64,000 nt of DNA from Burkholderiales bacterium C2 (lineage in GTDB: Bacteria; Pseudomonadota; Gammaproteobacteria; Burkholderiales; Burkholderiaceae_C). This document shows, in pieces, positions 18,998-28,750 of the stretch (positions are counted from its first letter, which is position 1; every line of letters starts with the position of its first letter). Location: positions 204,660 to 268,659 of the forward strand of contig SCOI01000007.1 in the NCBI GenBank assembly GCA_005503085.1, read 5' to 3'. Below the pieces are notes generated by a model that saw only the letters and a list, made by a program, of their open reading frames with translations, was not told the origin of the DNA and did no database searches. The position numbers were made by a program, and so were the translations under genes.

Positions 18998-20025
18998 CAT
19001 GGCGCGGCGCCGAAGAAGCGCTTGCGCTCCTCGTTGGCCGGATGGCTGGCCAGCGCGATTGGCAGGGCCGACGCGCTATGGTCCTTCTTGTAGCTCTCGA
19101 TGCGCTCGAAGAACACCAGCATCGCCGTCGGCGAGCGGCCAGCGGCGCGCAGCATGTCACGCGCATAGGCGTCGGCCTCGCGCTCGAAGTCACGCGAGTA
19201 GGCCTGCTGGCCTAGCAGGGTCGGCACACTGACGAGCACACCTGAGAAGTCTCCGATGATGAGGCCGTTCAAGCTGGCCAGCAGGCTGGCCTGCACCACC
19301 ATGCGCATGCCATGCTGTCGCTGCACATGGCCCAGCTCATGGGCCAGCACGCCGGCCAGTGCATCGGGCTGATCGCTCAGCAGCTGAGCCAGCGCGTCGG
19401 TCAGCACGATATGGCCGCCGGGCAGGGCCAGGGCATTGGGACCTACGCTTTTGTCGGCCGAGCGAAAGTGCAGCCGGTAGTCTGGCGTGGTGCCGGGCGA
19501 CGTGCGCAACAGGGCCGCGAAATCGGCCGTGATCGCCTCGCGCCGGGCCGGCGGGAGCGTGCTGGGCTTGAGCCATCGGGCATCGATGCCGGCCAGCGCA
19601 CGCTCGCCTATCATTTGCTCGGCCTGGGGCGGCAGCACGGCGACGAGCGCATCGCTCGCCAGCGGTATGCCCCAGACCCCGATTGCCAGCGTGGTAGCGA
19701 CCAGCAACGCCATCGCGACCGCCACCCGACGCCAGCTCTGCATCCAGCGCACCAGCAGCGATTCGCGCAGACCGCTGGCCCGTGCCCACTGATCCCAGGC
19801 GCGCGCATCGTCCCCGCTGAGCACGCCGCCGTCGGGCAGCTGGGCCTGGCGCTGGCCGTGGCGCTGGCGCTCGGGCCAGCGCACCCGGCGCAATGGGTAG
19901 CTCAAGACCTGACCCTCGGCATTTCGCAGCTGCAGCGTGCCTGCCTTGACCCAGGCCTGCACCGGCTGGGGGCGGGCGCTGCGGCCGTCGAACAGCTCGA
20001 GCAGCAGGATGGCGGGCTGATCCAC
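18997..20025 (-). CDS. M48 family zinc metallopeptidase
   Basis: A 342-residue membrane-anchored protease. Polar residues 1-105 precede one membrane helix at about 110-130. The zinc motif is HELGHVQRQHG (HExxH) near residue 240, and the third ligand is in FEREADAYA about 60 residues later. M48 members such as HtpX and BepA degrade misfolded envelope proteins. The GTG start 4 nt after the upstream stop is preferred over a longer frame that overlaps the previous gene by about 100 bp. It probably forms an operon with the YjgN-like gene, a pairing seen in other proteobacteria. Confidence 0.85.
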   Translation of the reverse strand: MDQPAILLLELFDGRSARPQPVQAWVKAGTLQLRNAEGQVLSYPLRRVRWPERQRHGQRQAQLPDGGVLSGDDARAWDQWARASGLRESLLVRWMQSWRRVAVAMALLVATTLAIGVWGIPLASDALVAVLPPQAEQMIGERALAGIDARWLKPSTLPPARREAITADFAALLRTSPGTTPDYRLHFRSADKSVGPNALALPGGHIVLTDALAQLLSDQPDALAGVLAHELGHVQRQHGMRMVVQASLLASLNGLIIGDFSGVLVSVPTLLGQQAYSRDFEREADAYARDMLRAAGRSPTAMLVFFERIESYKKDHSASALPIALASHPANEERKRFFGAAP

Positions 20026-20029
20026 GGGC

Positions 20030-21172
20030 TCAGAACCCCATGTCGATGCCGAAGAAATCGCCGGCGGCGTCGCCGCTGGCATCCTGGTACTCGACGCTCT
20101 TGCGGGCCACCCAGGCATCGATGTCGCCATTGACGCTCAGACTGATCGCCTCGAGCCGCATGCGGTTGACCTTGATCACGGCAAAAGGCCGGTAAAGACC
20201 CAGGGTGATGACCATCAGCAGCCAGTTCTTCAGGCTCAGCCAGGCAAAGGCGCGCAGTCGCAGCCGGCTGTCAAAGCGCAGGCCGGCGCTGCTGGTGCCG
20301 CGCCACACCATGTTCTGCAGAGCCACCGTGAAGAAGGGGCCGACCAGGGCGAACAGGCCCAGATAGGCCAGCAGGGCCAGCGGCGCCATCAGCAGCGGCG
20401 ACTGCAGCAGGAAGTAGACGCCGGCCAGCACCGCACCGGCCAGCAGGGCGTAGCCGATCAGGAACAGCACGAACTTCAGCATCAGCAGGTAGAAGGCGCC
20501 GGTGCCCACGCCGAAGCGCGAATGCTGGCCGGCCAGCGCGTAGTGGCTTTGCTGGTAGCGCTTGCTCAGGCTCAGGGTCCAGGGCGTCAGCAGCATGATC
20601 AGCAGGGTGGCCGCGCCGATCAGGCCCTGGGCCGGCGTGAAGCTCTTGCTCTCCAGCGCCTCGCTATTGAGCAGCGAGACCACGACGATCACTGCCGCCG
20701 GCAGATAGGCCGGCAGCATCGCCAGATAGGCCTGGCGCAGATCGCCAGTGAACGCAAAGCGCAGGCCGCGCCAGCTGGTGTTGGCCAGGCGGAACTGCAG
20801 ACCCGCCCGCCACAGCGCCGGCCAGACCGCCGCCAGTATCAGGAAGGCGGCGACGCCGGCCGTCGGCGAGATCTGGCCCGAGACGCCATAGGCCAGCATC
20901 AGCACGGCCAGCAGCACAAAGCCGCGGAACATCTTCCAGGGGTTGCCGTGAAAGGCCAGGGCCTGGCCGTCGACCAGGGTGTTGCTGTAGAAATAGCTGA
21001 GCCGGCGCGCCTTGGCGAAGGGCAGGTAGAGCCCCAGCGTGACGATGATCAGCAGCAGGTTGACGATCCAGATGCGGAAATACTCGCTGCCCGAGGCGCT
21101 GAATTCGATGCGCAGCTCGCGCGGGCCGGCGGCCGATCCCTGTGGCTCGGCGACGGAAAAATGCTCGTTCAT
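20030..21172 (-). CDS. YjgN (DUF898) family membrane protein
   Basis: A 380-residue inner-membrane protein with repeated blocks of the DUF898 type. The segment IWIVNLLLIIVTLGLYLPFAKARRLSYFYSNT near residues 33-64 recurs in similar form at LKNWLLMVITLGLYRPFAVIK near residue 345. About eight membrane segments are visible. The family is uncharacterised. GGAGG lies just upstream of the ATG at 21172, which sets the start against a longer frame. The next gene on this strand is the M48 protease, and the pair is likely co-translated. Confidence 0.85.
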   Translation of the reverse strand: MNEHFSVAEPQGSAAGPRELRIEFSASGSEYFRIWIVNLLLIIVTLGLYLPFAKARRLSYFYSNTLVDGQALAFHGNPWKMFRGFVLLAVLMLAYGVSGQISPTAGVAAFLILAAVWPALWRAGLQFRLANTSWRGLRFAFTGDLRQAYLAMLPAYLPAAVIVVVSLLNSEALESKSFTPAQGLIGAATLLIMLLTPWTLSLSKRYQQSHYALAGQHSRFGVGTGAFYLLMLKFVLFLIGYALLAGAVLAGVYFLLQSPLLMAPLALLAYLGLFALVGPFFTVALQNMVWRGTSSAGLRFDSRLRLRAFAWLSLKNWLLMVITLGLYRPFAVIKVNRMRLEAISLSVNGDIDAWVARKSVEYQDASGDAAGDFFGIDMGF

Positions 21173-21378
21173 CGGTCCTCCCTTGTTGATATGCACCGGT
21201 GCGACGGTCTGAGCCGTCTGTCGGGCCAGCAGTCTGAGGCCGGGCCGCGGGGCTGACAAGGGGGACCTTCGGGGGATGTCTGCATGCACCAGTTCGGAGG
21301 CTTTGTACAGCCTGGCGCACAACAAGTGCTTCGCTAGAATCTTTTCGAAATGGACAGTCCGTCCGACACAAGCCAGAC

Positions 21379-22008
21379 ATGAAACTCATCGGATCCCTCG
21401 CCAGCCCCTACGTCCGCAAAGTCCGCGTCGTGATGGCGGAAAAAAAGCTCGACTACCAGCTGGTGCTGGAAGACGTCTGGTCCAGCGACGCCATCATGAA
21501 GATGAACCCGCTGGGCAAGGTGCCCTGCCTGGTGATGGAAGGCCAGGACGCGATCACCGGGGCGGTGTTCGACTCGCGCGTGATCGTCGAGTATGTGGAC
21601 ACCTTGTCGCCGGTCGGCAAGCTGATCCCCGAGCGCGGCCGCGAGCGTACCGAGGTGCGCACCTGGGAGGCGCTGGCCGATGGCCTGATGGATGCGTCCA
21701 TCCTGGCGCGCCTGGAGCAGACCTGGGTCGGCCGCACGGCCGAGCAGCGCAGCGCCGTCTGGGTCGAGCGCCAGATGAGCAAGGTGATGGCGGCCCTGCA
21801 GGCCATGGGCCAGGGCCTGGGCGAGAAGAACTGGTGCTCGGGCAATCACTTCACGCTGGCCGATATCGCGGTCGGCTGTGCGCTGGGCTATCTGGACTTC
21901 CGCTTCCCCGGCATCGACTGGCGCGGCCCGCATCCCAATCTGGCGCGCCTGTTCGACAAGCTGTCGGCCCGCGCCAGCTTCATCGATACGGCGCCGCCGA
22001 CGACCTGA
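21379..22008 (+). CDS. Glutathione S-transferase family protein
   Basis: A 209-residue cytosolic GST. The N-terminal thioredoxin-like domain begins MKLIGSLASPYVRKVRV, with the Ser of SPY as probable glutathione-activating residue, and contains the cis-Pro segment GKVPCLV. The C-terminal helical domain has FTLADIAVGCALGYLDFRFP. It resembles the YibF-like GSTs of proteobacteria whose substrate is not known. A TAGAAT about 40 bp upstream may be a -10 element. Its 3' end overlaps the convergent regulator gene by 29 bp. Confidence 0.88.
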   Translation: MKLIGSLASPYVRKVRVVMAEKKLDYQLVLEDVWSSDAIMKMNPLGKVPCLVMEGQDAITGAVFDSRVIVEYVDTLSPVGKLIPERGRERTEVRTWEALADGLMDASILARLEQTWVGRTAEQRSAVWVERQMSKVMAALQAMGQGLGEKNWCSGNHFTLADIAVGCALGYLDFRFPGIDWRGPHPNLARLFDKLSARASFIDTAPPTT

Positions 22009-22660
22009 TGAAGCCCTGCGGGGCGACCTGCTGCTGGCGCTGCAGCGCCGCATAGATATAGGCCAGGCGCTGGCCGATATCGGCCGGGCTGGTCTGCCAG
22101 CGCTGCGCGATCTCACCTTCCAGCAGGCCCTGAGCCAGCATGCTCAGCAGATGCTGCTCGGCCTTGCTGAGCAGGCAGCCCGGCGCGGCCGGGGCCAGGT
22201 CATGCGCCGAGCTGACGCAGTGCGCCAGCTTCAGGTCGCTGCGCAACAGGCCGAAGCTCGCCAGCGTCTGGCGCGCCAGCGCCGGCGACATCGTGGCGCG
22301 GCGCTGCTGAAAGTCCTGCAGCGCCCGCCCCAGCCCCTTGGCCCCGCCGGCGTCCAGCCAGTAGCCCTGGGCACCGCCACACAGCGATTCGAACAGCAAG
22401 GTGTCGTCGGCCAGCGTCGTCAGCAGCATCAGGCGTGGCCGCGCCCGCTCCAGGCGGCGCAGCAGCGCGATCGCATGGCCGTTGATCAGATGCAGATCGC
22501 AGACGACGATGTCGGGCCGCAAGCGCTCGACCTGAGGCAAGGCCTCATGCATCTGGGTGCTGACGCCGACGCAATGCCAGCTCGGCAGCTCATCAAACAG
22601 GGCGGCTCTGGCCTGGCGCAGCGCTTGGGGGGTACGGCGTAGGAGGTAGACGGAAGGCAT
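21980..22660 (-). CDS. Atypical response regulator with LuxR-like C-terminus
   Basis: A 226-residue protein. Residues 1-120 have receiver-domain spacing: a probable phospho-acceptor in VVCDLHLINGHA and a later LLTTLAD strand. However, the acidic pair that normally follows the first strand is replaced by LLRRTP, so metal binding may be lost. The C-terminal part LSKAEQHLLSMLAQGLLEGEIAQRW resembles the LuxR/GerE helix-turn-helix but is divergent. No kinase is adjacent. It may act as a phosphorylation-independent regulator (inference). The start is at MPSVYLL, where homology to receivers begins. Confidence 0.65.
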   Translation of the reverse strand: MPSVYLLRRTPQALRQARAALFDELPSWHCVGVSTQMHEALPQVERLRPDIVVCDLHLINGHAIALLRRLERARPRLMLLTTLADDTLLFESLCGGAQGYWLDAGGAKGLGRALQDFQQRRATMSPALARQTLASFGLLRSDLKLAHCVSSAHDLAPAAPGCLLSKAEQHLLSMLAQGLLEGEIAQRWQTSPADIGQRLAYIYAALQRQQQVAPQGFIRSSAAPYR

Positions 22661-22866
22661 GCGCTGGGCGGGGTGAGAGGCGGGCCGATTGTCCCGGCTT
22701 CAGGGGACGCAGCAACCCCGTGACCCGGGGACCCCCCGGATGAGGGGCCGATGTTGGCGGGTGTTTTGTGCGATGGCCGCCCTGTGAGCCCGGCCGGGCG
22801 CCGGTCATCGTGATCACTTAGACTGGGCCGCGCCCACTACCTGCAGAGGCCCAGCCTCAGCCCCCC

Positions 22867-23856
22867 ATGGACCAGCTCCGAGCCTTGCGTGTTTTCGTCC
22901 GCGTCATCGACGAGGGCAGTTTTGCCGCCGCCGCGCGCGCCCTGGACCTGGCGCCGGCCGTCGTGACCCGGCTGGTGGCCGAGCTGGAGGAGCATCTGGG
23001 CGCCCGCCTGATCAACCGCACCACCCGCCGCCTGGCACTGACCGATATCGGCGAGGCCTATCTGGAGCGGGCCCGCCGCATCCTGGTCGAGGTCGACGAG
23101 GCCGAGGCCCTGGCGACCACCGCGACGACCGAGCCGCGCGGCCATTTGCGTGTGCTGGTGCCGCCGGCGATCGCGGTGCATCAGCTGGCCAAGCACCTGC
23201 CCAAGTTCCACAAGCTCTATCCGCAGGTCTCGGTGGAGCTGAGCTCGCCCGGCGGCATCGAGACGGTGGACGAGGCCTTCGACCTGACGATTCTGCACAC
23301 CCGCCATCCGCTGGACGGCGAGTTCGTGGCCCGGCGGCTGGCGCGCACCGAGGTGATTCTGTGCGCCTCGCCCGAGTACCTGAGCAAGCGCGGCCGGCCC
23401 CAGCATCCGAATGATTTGCGCGACCATGATTCGCTGCTGCCGCCGGTCTCCGAGCTGCAGCGCGGCATCGTGTTCCAGCGCGGCGTCTGGGGCGATGACG
23501 AGCCGGGTGGCGAAAGCCTGACCCTGATCCCCAAGCGGCCGGTGCTGACCACCGCGCATATGGACACCAATTACGCCGCCGCGCTGCACGGGCTGGGCGT
23601 GGCCGGCCTGCCGTCCTTTCTGATCGAGGACGCGCTGATGGAGCATGCGCTGGAGCGCGTGCTGCCCGAGTGGCGGCTGTTCAGCTTCACGATCTGGGCC
23701 GCGATGCCGACGCGCAAATACGTGCCGGCGCGCACCCGCGCCTTCCTCGACTTTCTGGTCGAGGTCTTCGGCGGCGAGGACCGCGACCCCTGGCTGGCAG
23801 CCGCCGGTTGCGAGACCAACCCGGGCGTCTGCGGCGAGCCGGTCAGCGCAGGCTGA
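22867..23856 (+). CDS. LysR family transcriptional regulator
   Basis: A 329-residue LTTR. The N-terminal winged helix-turn-helix (residues 1-60) contains FVRVIDEGSFAAAARALDLAPAVVTRLVAELE, and LIP-type effector-binding lobes follow from about residue 92. The sequence suits the DsdC/CrgA-like subgroup that often regulates a neighbouring gene, but the nearest genes are convergent, so the target is unclear. The gene overlaps the convergent amgK by 14 bp. TAGACT about 45 bp upstream could be a -10 element. Confidence 0.88.
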   Translation: MDQLRALRVFVRVIDEGSFAAAARALDLAPAVVTRLVAELEEHLGARLINRTTRRLALTDIGEAYLERARRILVEVDEAEALATTATTEPRGHLRVLVPPAIAVHQLAKHLPKFHKLYPQVSVELSSPGGIETVDEAFDLTILHTRHPLDGEFVARRLARTEVILCASPEYLSKRGRPQHPNDLRDHDSLLPPVSELQRGIVFQRGVWGDDEPGGESLTLIPKRPVLTTAHMDTNYAAALHGLGVAGLPSFLIEDALMEHALERVLPEWRLFSFTIWAAMPTRKYVPARTRAFLDFLVEVFGGEDRDPWLAAAGCETNPGVCGEPVSAG

Positions 23857-24883
23857 AGCCGGTCTGCACCAGATTGCCGCGCAGGCCCTCCAGCAGATGG
23901 GTCAGCGGCGAGAGCTGGACATAGCGAGTCGAGACCTTGATCGCATAGGCGAAGAAGCGCGGCAGGTCCTCGGCATAGGCGGGCTTGCCGTCGCGCTGCT
24001 TGAGGCGGCAGAACAGGCCCAGGATCTTCAGATGGCGCTGCAGGCCGGTCCATTCCAGCTGGCGCCAGAACTCGCCGAAGTCCGCGTCCACCGGCAGGCC
24101 GGCCTTGCGCGCCTGTTCCCAGTAGCGTATCGCCCAGTCCAGCTCGCGCTCCTCGTCCCAGGAGATGAAGGTGTCGCGCAGCAGCGAGGCCAGGTCATAG
24201 CTGATCGGGCCGCGCACCGCATCCTGGAAGTCCAGCACACCGGGCCCGCCTTCGATCACCATCAGATTGCGTGGCATGAAGTCGCGGTGCATCGCCAGCT
24301 GGGGCTGGCTCAGGATGTTGTCGACCAGGACTTGGCAGCTGTGTGCCCACCAGCCCTGCTGGGTCGCGTTCCACTGCTGGCCGAACTCGCGCTCGACGCA
24401 CCAGTCGCTGAAGATCTGCAGCTCGCGACGCACAAAGCTCTCGTCGAAGGCCGGCAGCCGCTGCGCATCGCCCTTGAGCTGCCACTGCAGCAGCGTGGCG
24501 ATGGCGGCACGCATCAGCGCGTCGGCCTCAGCGTCGCTGGCCTGCTGCAGCGCCTGCAGATAGGGCCGGTCGCCGAAGTCGCTGAGCAGCAGAAAGCCCA
24601 GGCCTTCGTCGGCCGCCAGCACCGTCGGCACGCGCAGCCCGCAGTCGGCCATATGGGCGGCGATCTCGATGAAGGCGCGCTGGCTGCCATGCTGGGGCGG
24701 TGCATCCATCACGATCAGCGAGCCGTCCGCCGCGGTCTGCAGGCGCAGATAGCGCCGCGTGCTGGCATCTTCCTTGGCCAGCTGCAGTGTTTCGGGCCGC
24801 AGGCCATGGGGGGCGGCAAGCGGCGCCAGCCAGGCCAGCAACTGTTGTTCACGGGCCGGGTCGGGCCAGACGATAGCGTTCAT
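23843..24883 (-). CDS. amgK: N-acetylmuramate/N-acetylglucosamine 1-kinase (AmgK-like phosphotransferase)
   Basis: A 346-residue aminoglycoside-phosphotransferase-fold kinase. The catalytic loop is MHRDFMPRNLM (HxDxxxxN) and the metal-binding segment VLDFQDAV (DFQD), both in the arrangement found in AmgK. AmgK phosphorylates MurNAc or GlcNAc at the anomeric position in the cell-wall recycling route that bypasses de novo UDP-MurNAc synthesis. As in Pseudomonas, the gene diverges from lptD, which supports the assignment. The expected partner gene murU does not follow in this window. The start ATG at 24883 is the first codon of the conserved region. Confidence 0.85.
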   Translation of the reverse strand: MNAIVWPDPAREQQLLAWLAPLAAPHGLRPETLQLAKEDASTRRYLRLQTAADGSLIVMDAPPQHGSQRAFIEIAAHMADCGLRVPTVLAADEGLGFLLLSDFGDRPYLQALQQASDAEADALMRAAIATLLQWQLKGDAQRLPAFDESFVRRELQIFSDWCVEREFGQQWNATQQGWWAHSCQVLVDNILSQPQLAMHRDFMPRNLMVIEGGPGVLDFQDAVRGPISYDLASLLRDTFISWDEERELDWAIRYWEQARKAGLPVDADFGEFWRQLEWTGLQRHLKILGLFCRLKQRDGKPAYAEDLPRFFAYAIKVSTRYVQLSPLTHLLEGLRGNLVQTGFSLR

Positions 24884-25019
24884 GGGGGAGCTTGGACGGC
24901 CGCAGCGGCGCGGCATTGGGTGCGAGGCGGGTGCCTCATGGATAATCAATTCTACAAACCGTCGGCACCGCGCCGAAGCCCTCGCTCAACATCGTCCGAA
25001 GAAGACGCCCGCCGACGCC

Positions 25020-27425
25020 GTGCTGCGCCCACCGCTTCCCTCCTCACCGCCGCCGACCGCGCTGACCCCGCTGCTGTCAGCCCTGCTGCTGGGCCTGTGC
25101 GGGCAAGCCGTTGCTGCACCGGCCGACGAGCCGCTGCGCCTGCGCCCCTCGCGCCTGCTGATGGCGCCGGCCAGCAGCGAGGCCAGCAAGCCGGCGCTGG
25201 TGCTGAGCGCCCAGCGCTTGCAGACCCAGATCGACCAGCGCTCGCTGGCCGAGGGCGAGGCCGAGCTGCGCTACGGAGATCTGCTGCTGCGCGCCGACAG
25301 CCTGAGCTACGAGCAGGCCAGCGATCTGGCGCGCGCCACCGGCAGCGTCGAGATCAGCCGGGCCGGCAATACCGTGCGCGGCCCCAGCCTGGAGCTGTAT
25401 CTGCAGCGTTTCGAAGGCGAGTTCCTGCAGCCCAGCTATTTCTTCTCGGAAACCGGTGGCGGCGGCACGGCCCGCTCGCTGCGCTTTCTCGACAGCAAGC
25501 GCCTGCGCGCCGAGGCCGCGACCTACAGCAGCTGTCCGGCGGTCGAAGGCGAGGGCACCCAGGCCTGGCAGCTGACGGCCGAGACCCTGAAGATGGACTT
25601 CGAGGCCAACGAAGGCCTGGCCAGCAAGGCCGTGCTGCGCTTTTACGGCGTGCCCATCCTGGCCGCGCCGGCGCTGAGCTTCCCGCTGGGCGGTGAGCGC
25701 AAATCGGGCTGGCTGCCGCCCAATGTCGGTGTCGACAACCGCAGCGGTGTCGAGCTGGGCCTGCCCTACTACTGGAATATCGCGCCGCAGCGCGACGCCA
25801 CCTTGACGCCCTTTGTGATGACACGCCGCGGCGTCGGCCTGGACAGCGAGTTCCGCTATCTGGAGCCTCATCATCGCGGCGAGCTGAATCTGGCCTGGTT
25901 GCCGAATGACCGCGTCGCCGACCGCAAGCGCTGGGCGCTGAACCTCAGCCATGACGGCGAGCTGGGCCTGGCCTGGCGCTACCGCCTGCGCTCCGAGCGG
26001 GTCTCGGACGACGACTACTGGAAAGACCTGCCCAAGCGCATAGACAGCGACACCCAGCGCCTGCTGGGCAGCGATCTGCAGCTGCAGCGCGGCTACAGCT
26101 TCCGCTGGGGCGAGGCGCAGACCTATGCGCGCATCCAGCAATGGCAGCTGCTGCAGGGCACGGATCTGCAGACCCGCTTCGAGTCGCCCTACCAGCGCAC
26201 GCCGCAGATCGGCGTGCGCCTGTCCAGCCTGGCCGACGAGGGCGTGCTGGCCGGCTTCACCCCCTGGGGTCGCAAGGCCAGGCTGGAGGGCGGGCTGGAG
26301 CTGGAATACAACCGCTTCGACCTGCCCACCGACGCGCTCAGCAGCCAGACCCAGACCGGCTCGCGCGTGCATCTGCTGGGCCATGTCAGCCTGCCGATGA
26401 GCGGCGCGGCCTGGTGGCTGATCCCCAAGCTGTCGCTGAATGCGGCCAGCTACTCGCTGGACCAGGCCCTGGCCGATGGCCGGCGCTCGGCCAGCCGTTC
26501 GGTGCCGAGCTTCAGCCTCGACCATGGCTGGATCTTCGAGCGCGAGACCCGGCTGTTCGGGCGCGGGCTGACGCAGACGCTGGAGCCCCGCCTGCTCTAT
26601 GTCAAGACGCCGTACCGCGATCAGCTGGACTTGCCCAATTTCGACTCGGCGGCCAAGGACTTCAACTTCGACTCGATCTACACCGAGAACCAGTTCTCCG
26701 GTGTCGACCGGGTGTCCGACGCCCATCAGCTGACGGTGGGCGCGACCTCGCGCTGGATCGATGCCAATGGCGGCGCCGAGCTGCTGCGCCTGGGCCTGGT
26801 GCAGCGCTTTCTGTTCAATGACCAGCGCATCACGCCGGACGGCCAGACGCAGACGCGCAAGGTCTCCGACCTGCTGCTGCTCGGGTCGGCCCATGTCAGC
26901 GAGCGCTGGTGGATGGACGGTTCGCTGCAGTTCAATGCCGACTCGGGCCGCAGCGTGCGCTCGACCCTGCGCGCGCGCTATTCGCCCGGCCCCTTCCGCA
27001 CCGTCAATGCCGCCTACCGGCTGGCGCGCGGGCAGAGCGAGCAGTTGGAGCTGGGCTGGCAATGGCCGCTGTTCGGTGCGGTGGCCCAGTCCGATGGGCC
27101 GCGCGCGCGGCGCAGCGTTGGCAGCGGCGGCGGCAGCTGCAGCGGCGCCTGGTACAGCGCCGGCCGCCTGCAGTACAGCCTGCGCGACCGCCGCTTCACC
27201 GATTCGGTGCTGGGCGTCGAATATGACGCCGGCTGCTGGATCCTGCGGGTCGGGGCCGAGCGGCTGTCGACCGGCCGGGCCGAAACCAATACCCGTTTGC
27301 TGCTGCAGCTGGAGCTGGTGGGCCTGTCCCAGCTGGGCTCCAATGCGCTCGGAGTCCTGAGAGACAATATCCCCGGTTACCGTCAGCTGAGCTCCGACCG
27401 CTCGCCCATCCAATCCTATGACTGA
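25020..27425 (+). CDS. lptD: LPS-assembly protein LptD
   Basis: LptD is the outer-membrane beta-barrel that, with LptE, inserts lipopolysaccharide into the outer leaflet. The product has about 801 residues. A Pro/Leu-rich signal peptide is followed by a jellyroll domain (LQTQIDQRSLAEGEAELRYGD, EISRAGNTVRGPSLELYL), the segment FYGVPILAAPALSFPLGGERKSGWLPP and a long beta-barrel ending GLSQLGSNALGVLRDNIPGY. The start is uncertain: no ATG in frame lies between 24885 and the signal sequence, so the GTG at 25020 is proposed. An ATG at 24938 is out of frame. It overlaps surA by 8 nt. The partner lptE is at 55.7-56.2 kb. Confidence 0.9.
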   Translation: MLRPPLPSSPPPTALTPLLSALLLGLCGQAVAAPADEPLRLRPSRLLMAPASSEASKPALVLSAQRLQTQIDQRSLAEGEAELRYGDLLLRADSLSYEQASDLARATGSVEISRAGNTVRGPSLELYLQRFEGEFLQPSYFFSETGGGGTARSLRFLDSKRLRAEAATYSSCPAVEGEGTQAWQLTAETLKMDFEANEGLASKAVLRFYGVPILAAPALSFPLGGERKSGWLPPNVGVDNRSGVELGLPYYWNIAPQRDATLTPFVMTRRGVGLDSEFRYLEPHHRGELNLAWLPNDRVADRKRWALNLSHDGELGLAWRYRLRSERVSDDDYWKDLPKRIDSDTQRLLGSDLQLQRGYSFRWGEAQTYARIQQWQLLQGTDLQTRFESPYQRTPQIGVRLSSLADEGVLAGFTPWGRKARLEGGLELEYNRFDLPTDALSSQTQTGSRVHLLGHVSLPMSGAAWWLIPKLSLNAASYSLDQALADGRRSASRSVPSFSLDHGWIFERETRLFGRGLTQTLEPRLLYVKTPYRDQLDLPNFDSAAKDFNFDSIYTENQFSGVDRVSDAHQLTVGATSRWIDANGGAELLRLGLVQRFLFNDQRITPDGQTQTRKVSDLLLLGSAHVSERWWMDGSLQFNADSGRSVRSTLRARYSPGPFRTVNAAYRLARGQSEQLELGWQWPLFGAVAQSDGPRARRSVGSGGGSCSGAWYSAGRLQYSLRDRRFTDSVLGVEYDAGCWILRVGAERLSTGRAETNTRLLLQLELVGLSQLGSNALGVLRDNIPGYRQLSSDRSPIQSYD

Positions 27426-28743
27426 TCTGCAGCTCTTTCGTTTCCTGCCTCTGGCCTGCGTGCTGAGCGCGACCCTGGTCTGCTCAGTGGCCCAGGCGCA
27501 GAGCACCGGCGCCAATCTGCGGCCGGGCGACCATATCGCCGCCGTCGTCAATCAGGATGTGGTGGCGGCCAGCGAGGTGGCGATGCGCACCGAGCGCCTG
27601 CGCGAGGAAGCCCGCCGCCGCGGCGAGACGCCCGATATCGAGGCGCTGCGCAAGCAGGCGCTGGAAGCGATGATCGAGGATCGCGTCATCGTCACCCATG
27701 CCCGCGAGAGCGGCACCCGGGTCGATGAGCCCGAGCTGGACCGGGTGGTCGCCAATGTCGCGACGCAGAACAAGCTGACGATGGAGCAGCTGCGCGAGCG
27801 CCTGCGTGCCGAGGGTCTGGACTACCGGCGCTTCCGCGAGAACCTGCGCGACCAGATGATGACGGAGCGGGTGCGCGAGCGCGAGGTGCAGGGCCGCATC
27901 AGCATCACCGACGGCGAGATCGACAAATTCCTGGAGCAGCGCCGCCAGCAGGCTGGCGGTGCGGACCAGCTCAATATCGCGCAGATCCTGGTCGCGGTGC
28001 CCGAGGGCGCGGCCGAGGCGCTGGTGGCCGAGCGCCGTGCCAAGGCCGAGGCGGCGCTGGCCCGCGTCAAGGGCGGCGAGGACTTTGCCAAGGTGGCGCG
28101 CGAAGTCTCCGAGGACGGCAACAAGCAGCGCGGCGGCGAGATCGGGCTGCGCCCGGCCGACCGGTTGCCGGATCTGTTCGTCGACGCGGTGCGCGATCTG
28201 CAGTCCGGTGCGGTGCGCGCCGAGCTGCTGCGCTCGGGGGCCGGTTTTCATGTGCTGAAACTGGTGCAGCGCCGCACGGCGGCCGATGCCGTCAATATGG
28301 TCACGCAGACCCGGGCCCGCCATGTGCTGCTGCGGCCTTCCGAGCAGCTGAGCGCCGAGGTGGCGGCACGCCGCCTGGCCGAGTTCAAACGTCTGATCGA
28401 GAGCGGCCAGACCACGTTCGAGAAGGTGGCGATCGACAACTCCGAGGACGGCAGCGCCGCCGGTGGTGGCGATCTGGGCTGGGTCTCGCCGGGCGGCTTC
28501 GTGCCCGAGTTCGAGGAGGCGATGAATGCGCTGCCGATCAACGGCATCTCGGCGCCGGTGCCCTCGCGTTTCGGCGTCCACCTGATCCAGGTGCTGGAGC
28601 GTCGCGATACCGAGGTCGATCCCAAGCAGCTGCGCGAGCAGGCCCGCAATGCCTTGCGCGAACAGAAGTACGAGGACGCCTACCGCGAATGGGTCACCGA
28701 GCTGCGCGCCCGCGCCTTTGTGGAGCTGCGCGAATGGCAGTGA
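27418..28743 (+). CDS. surA: Periplasmic chaperone and peptidyl-prolyl isomerase SurA
   Basis: A 441-residue periplasmic chaperone for outer-membrane proteins such as LptD. It has a signal peptide (to about residue 26), an N-terminal SurA_N chaperone domain with [17 protein letters not shown], and two parvulin (PpiC) domains beginning near [14 protein letters not shown] (about residue 182) and [12 protein letters not shown] (about residue 300). The second ends in [13 protein letters not shown]. It starts inside the last codons of lptD, so expression is coupled to its main client. Confidence 0.95.
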   Translation: MTDLQLFRFLPLACVLSATLVCSVAQAQSTGANLRPGDHIAAVVNQDVVAASEVAMRTERLREEARRRGETPDIEALRKQALEAMIEDRVIVTHARESGTRVDEPELDRVVANVATQNKLTMEQLRERLRAEGLDYRRFRENLRDQMMTERVREREVQGRISITDGEIDKFLEQRRQQAGGADQLNIAQILVAVPEGAAEALVAERRAKAEAALARVKGGEDFAKVAREVSEDGNKQRGGEIGLRPADRLPDLFVDAVRDLQSGAVRAELLRSGAGFHVLKLVQRRTAADAVNMVTQTRARHVLLRPSEQLSAEVAARRLAEFKRLIESGQTTFEKVAIDNSEDGSAAGGGDLGWVSPGGFVPEFEEAMNALPINGISAPVPSRFGVHLIQVLERRDTEVDPKQLREQARNALREQKYEDAYREWVTELRARAFVELREWQ

Positions 28744-28750
28744 GCATCTG

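Noticed and set aside
24938..24940. ATG considered as the lptD start
   Set aside because: It is in a different reading frame from lptD; the frame it opens gives an Arg/Ala-rich shadow product.
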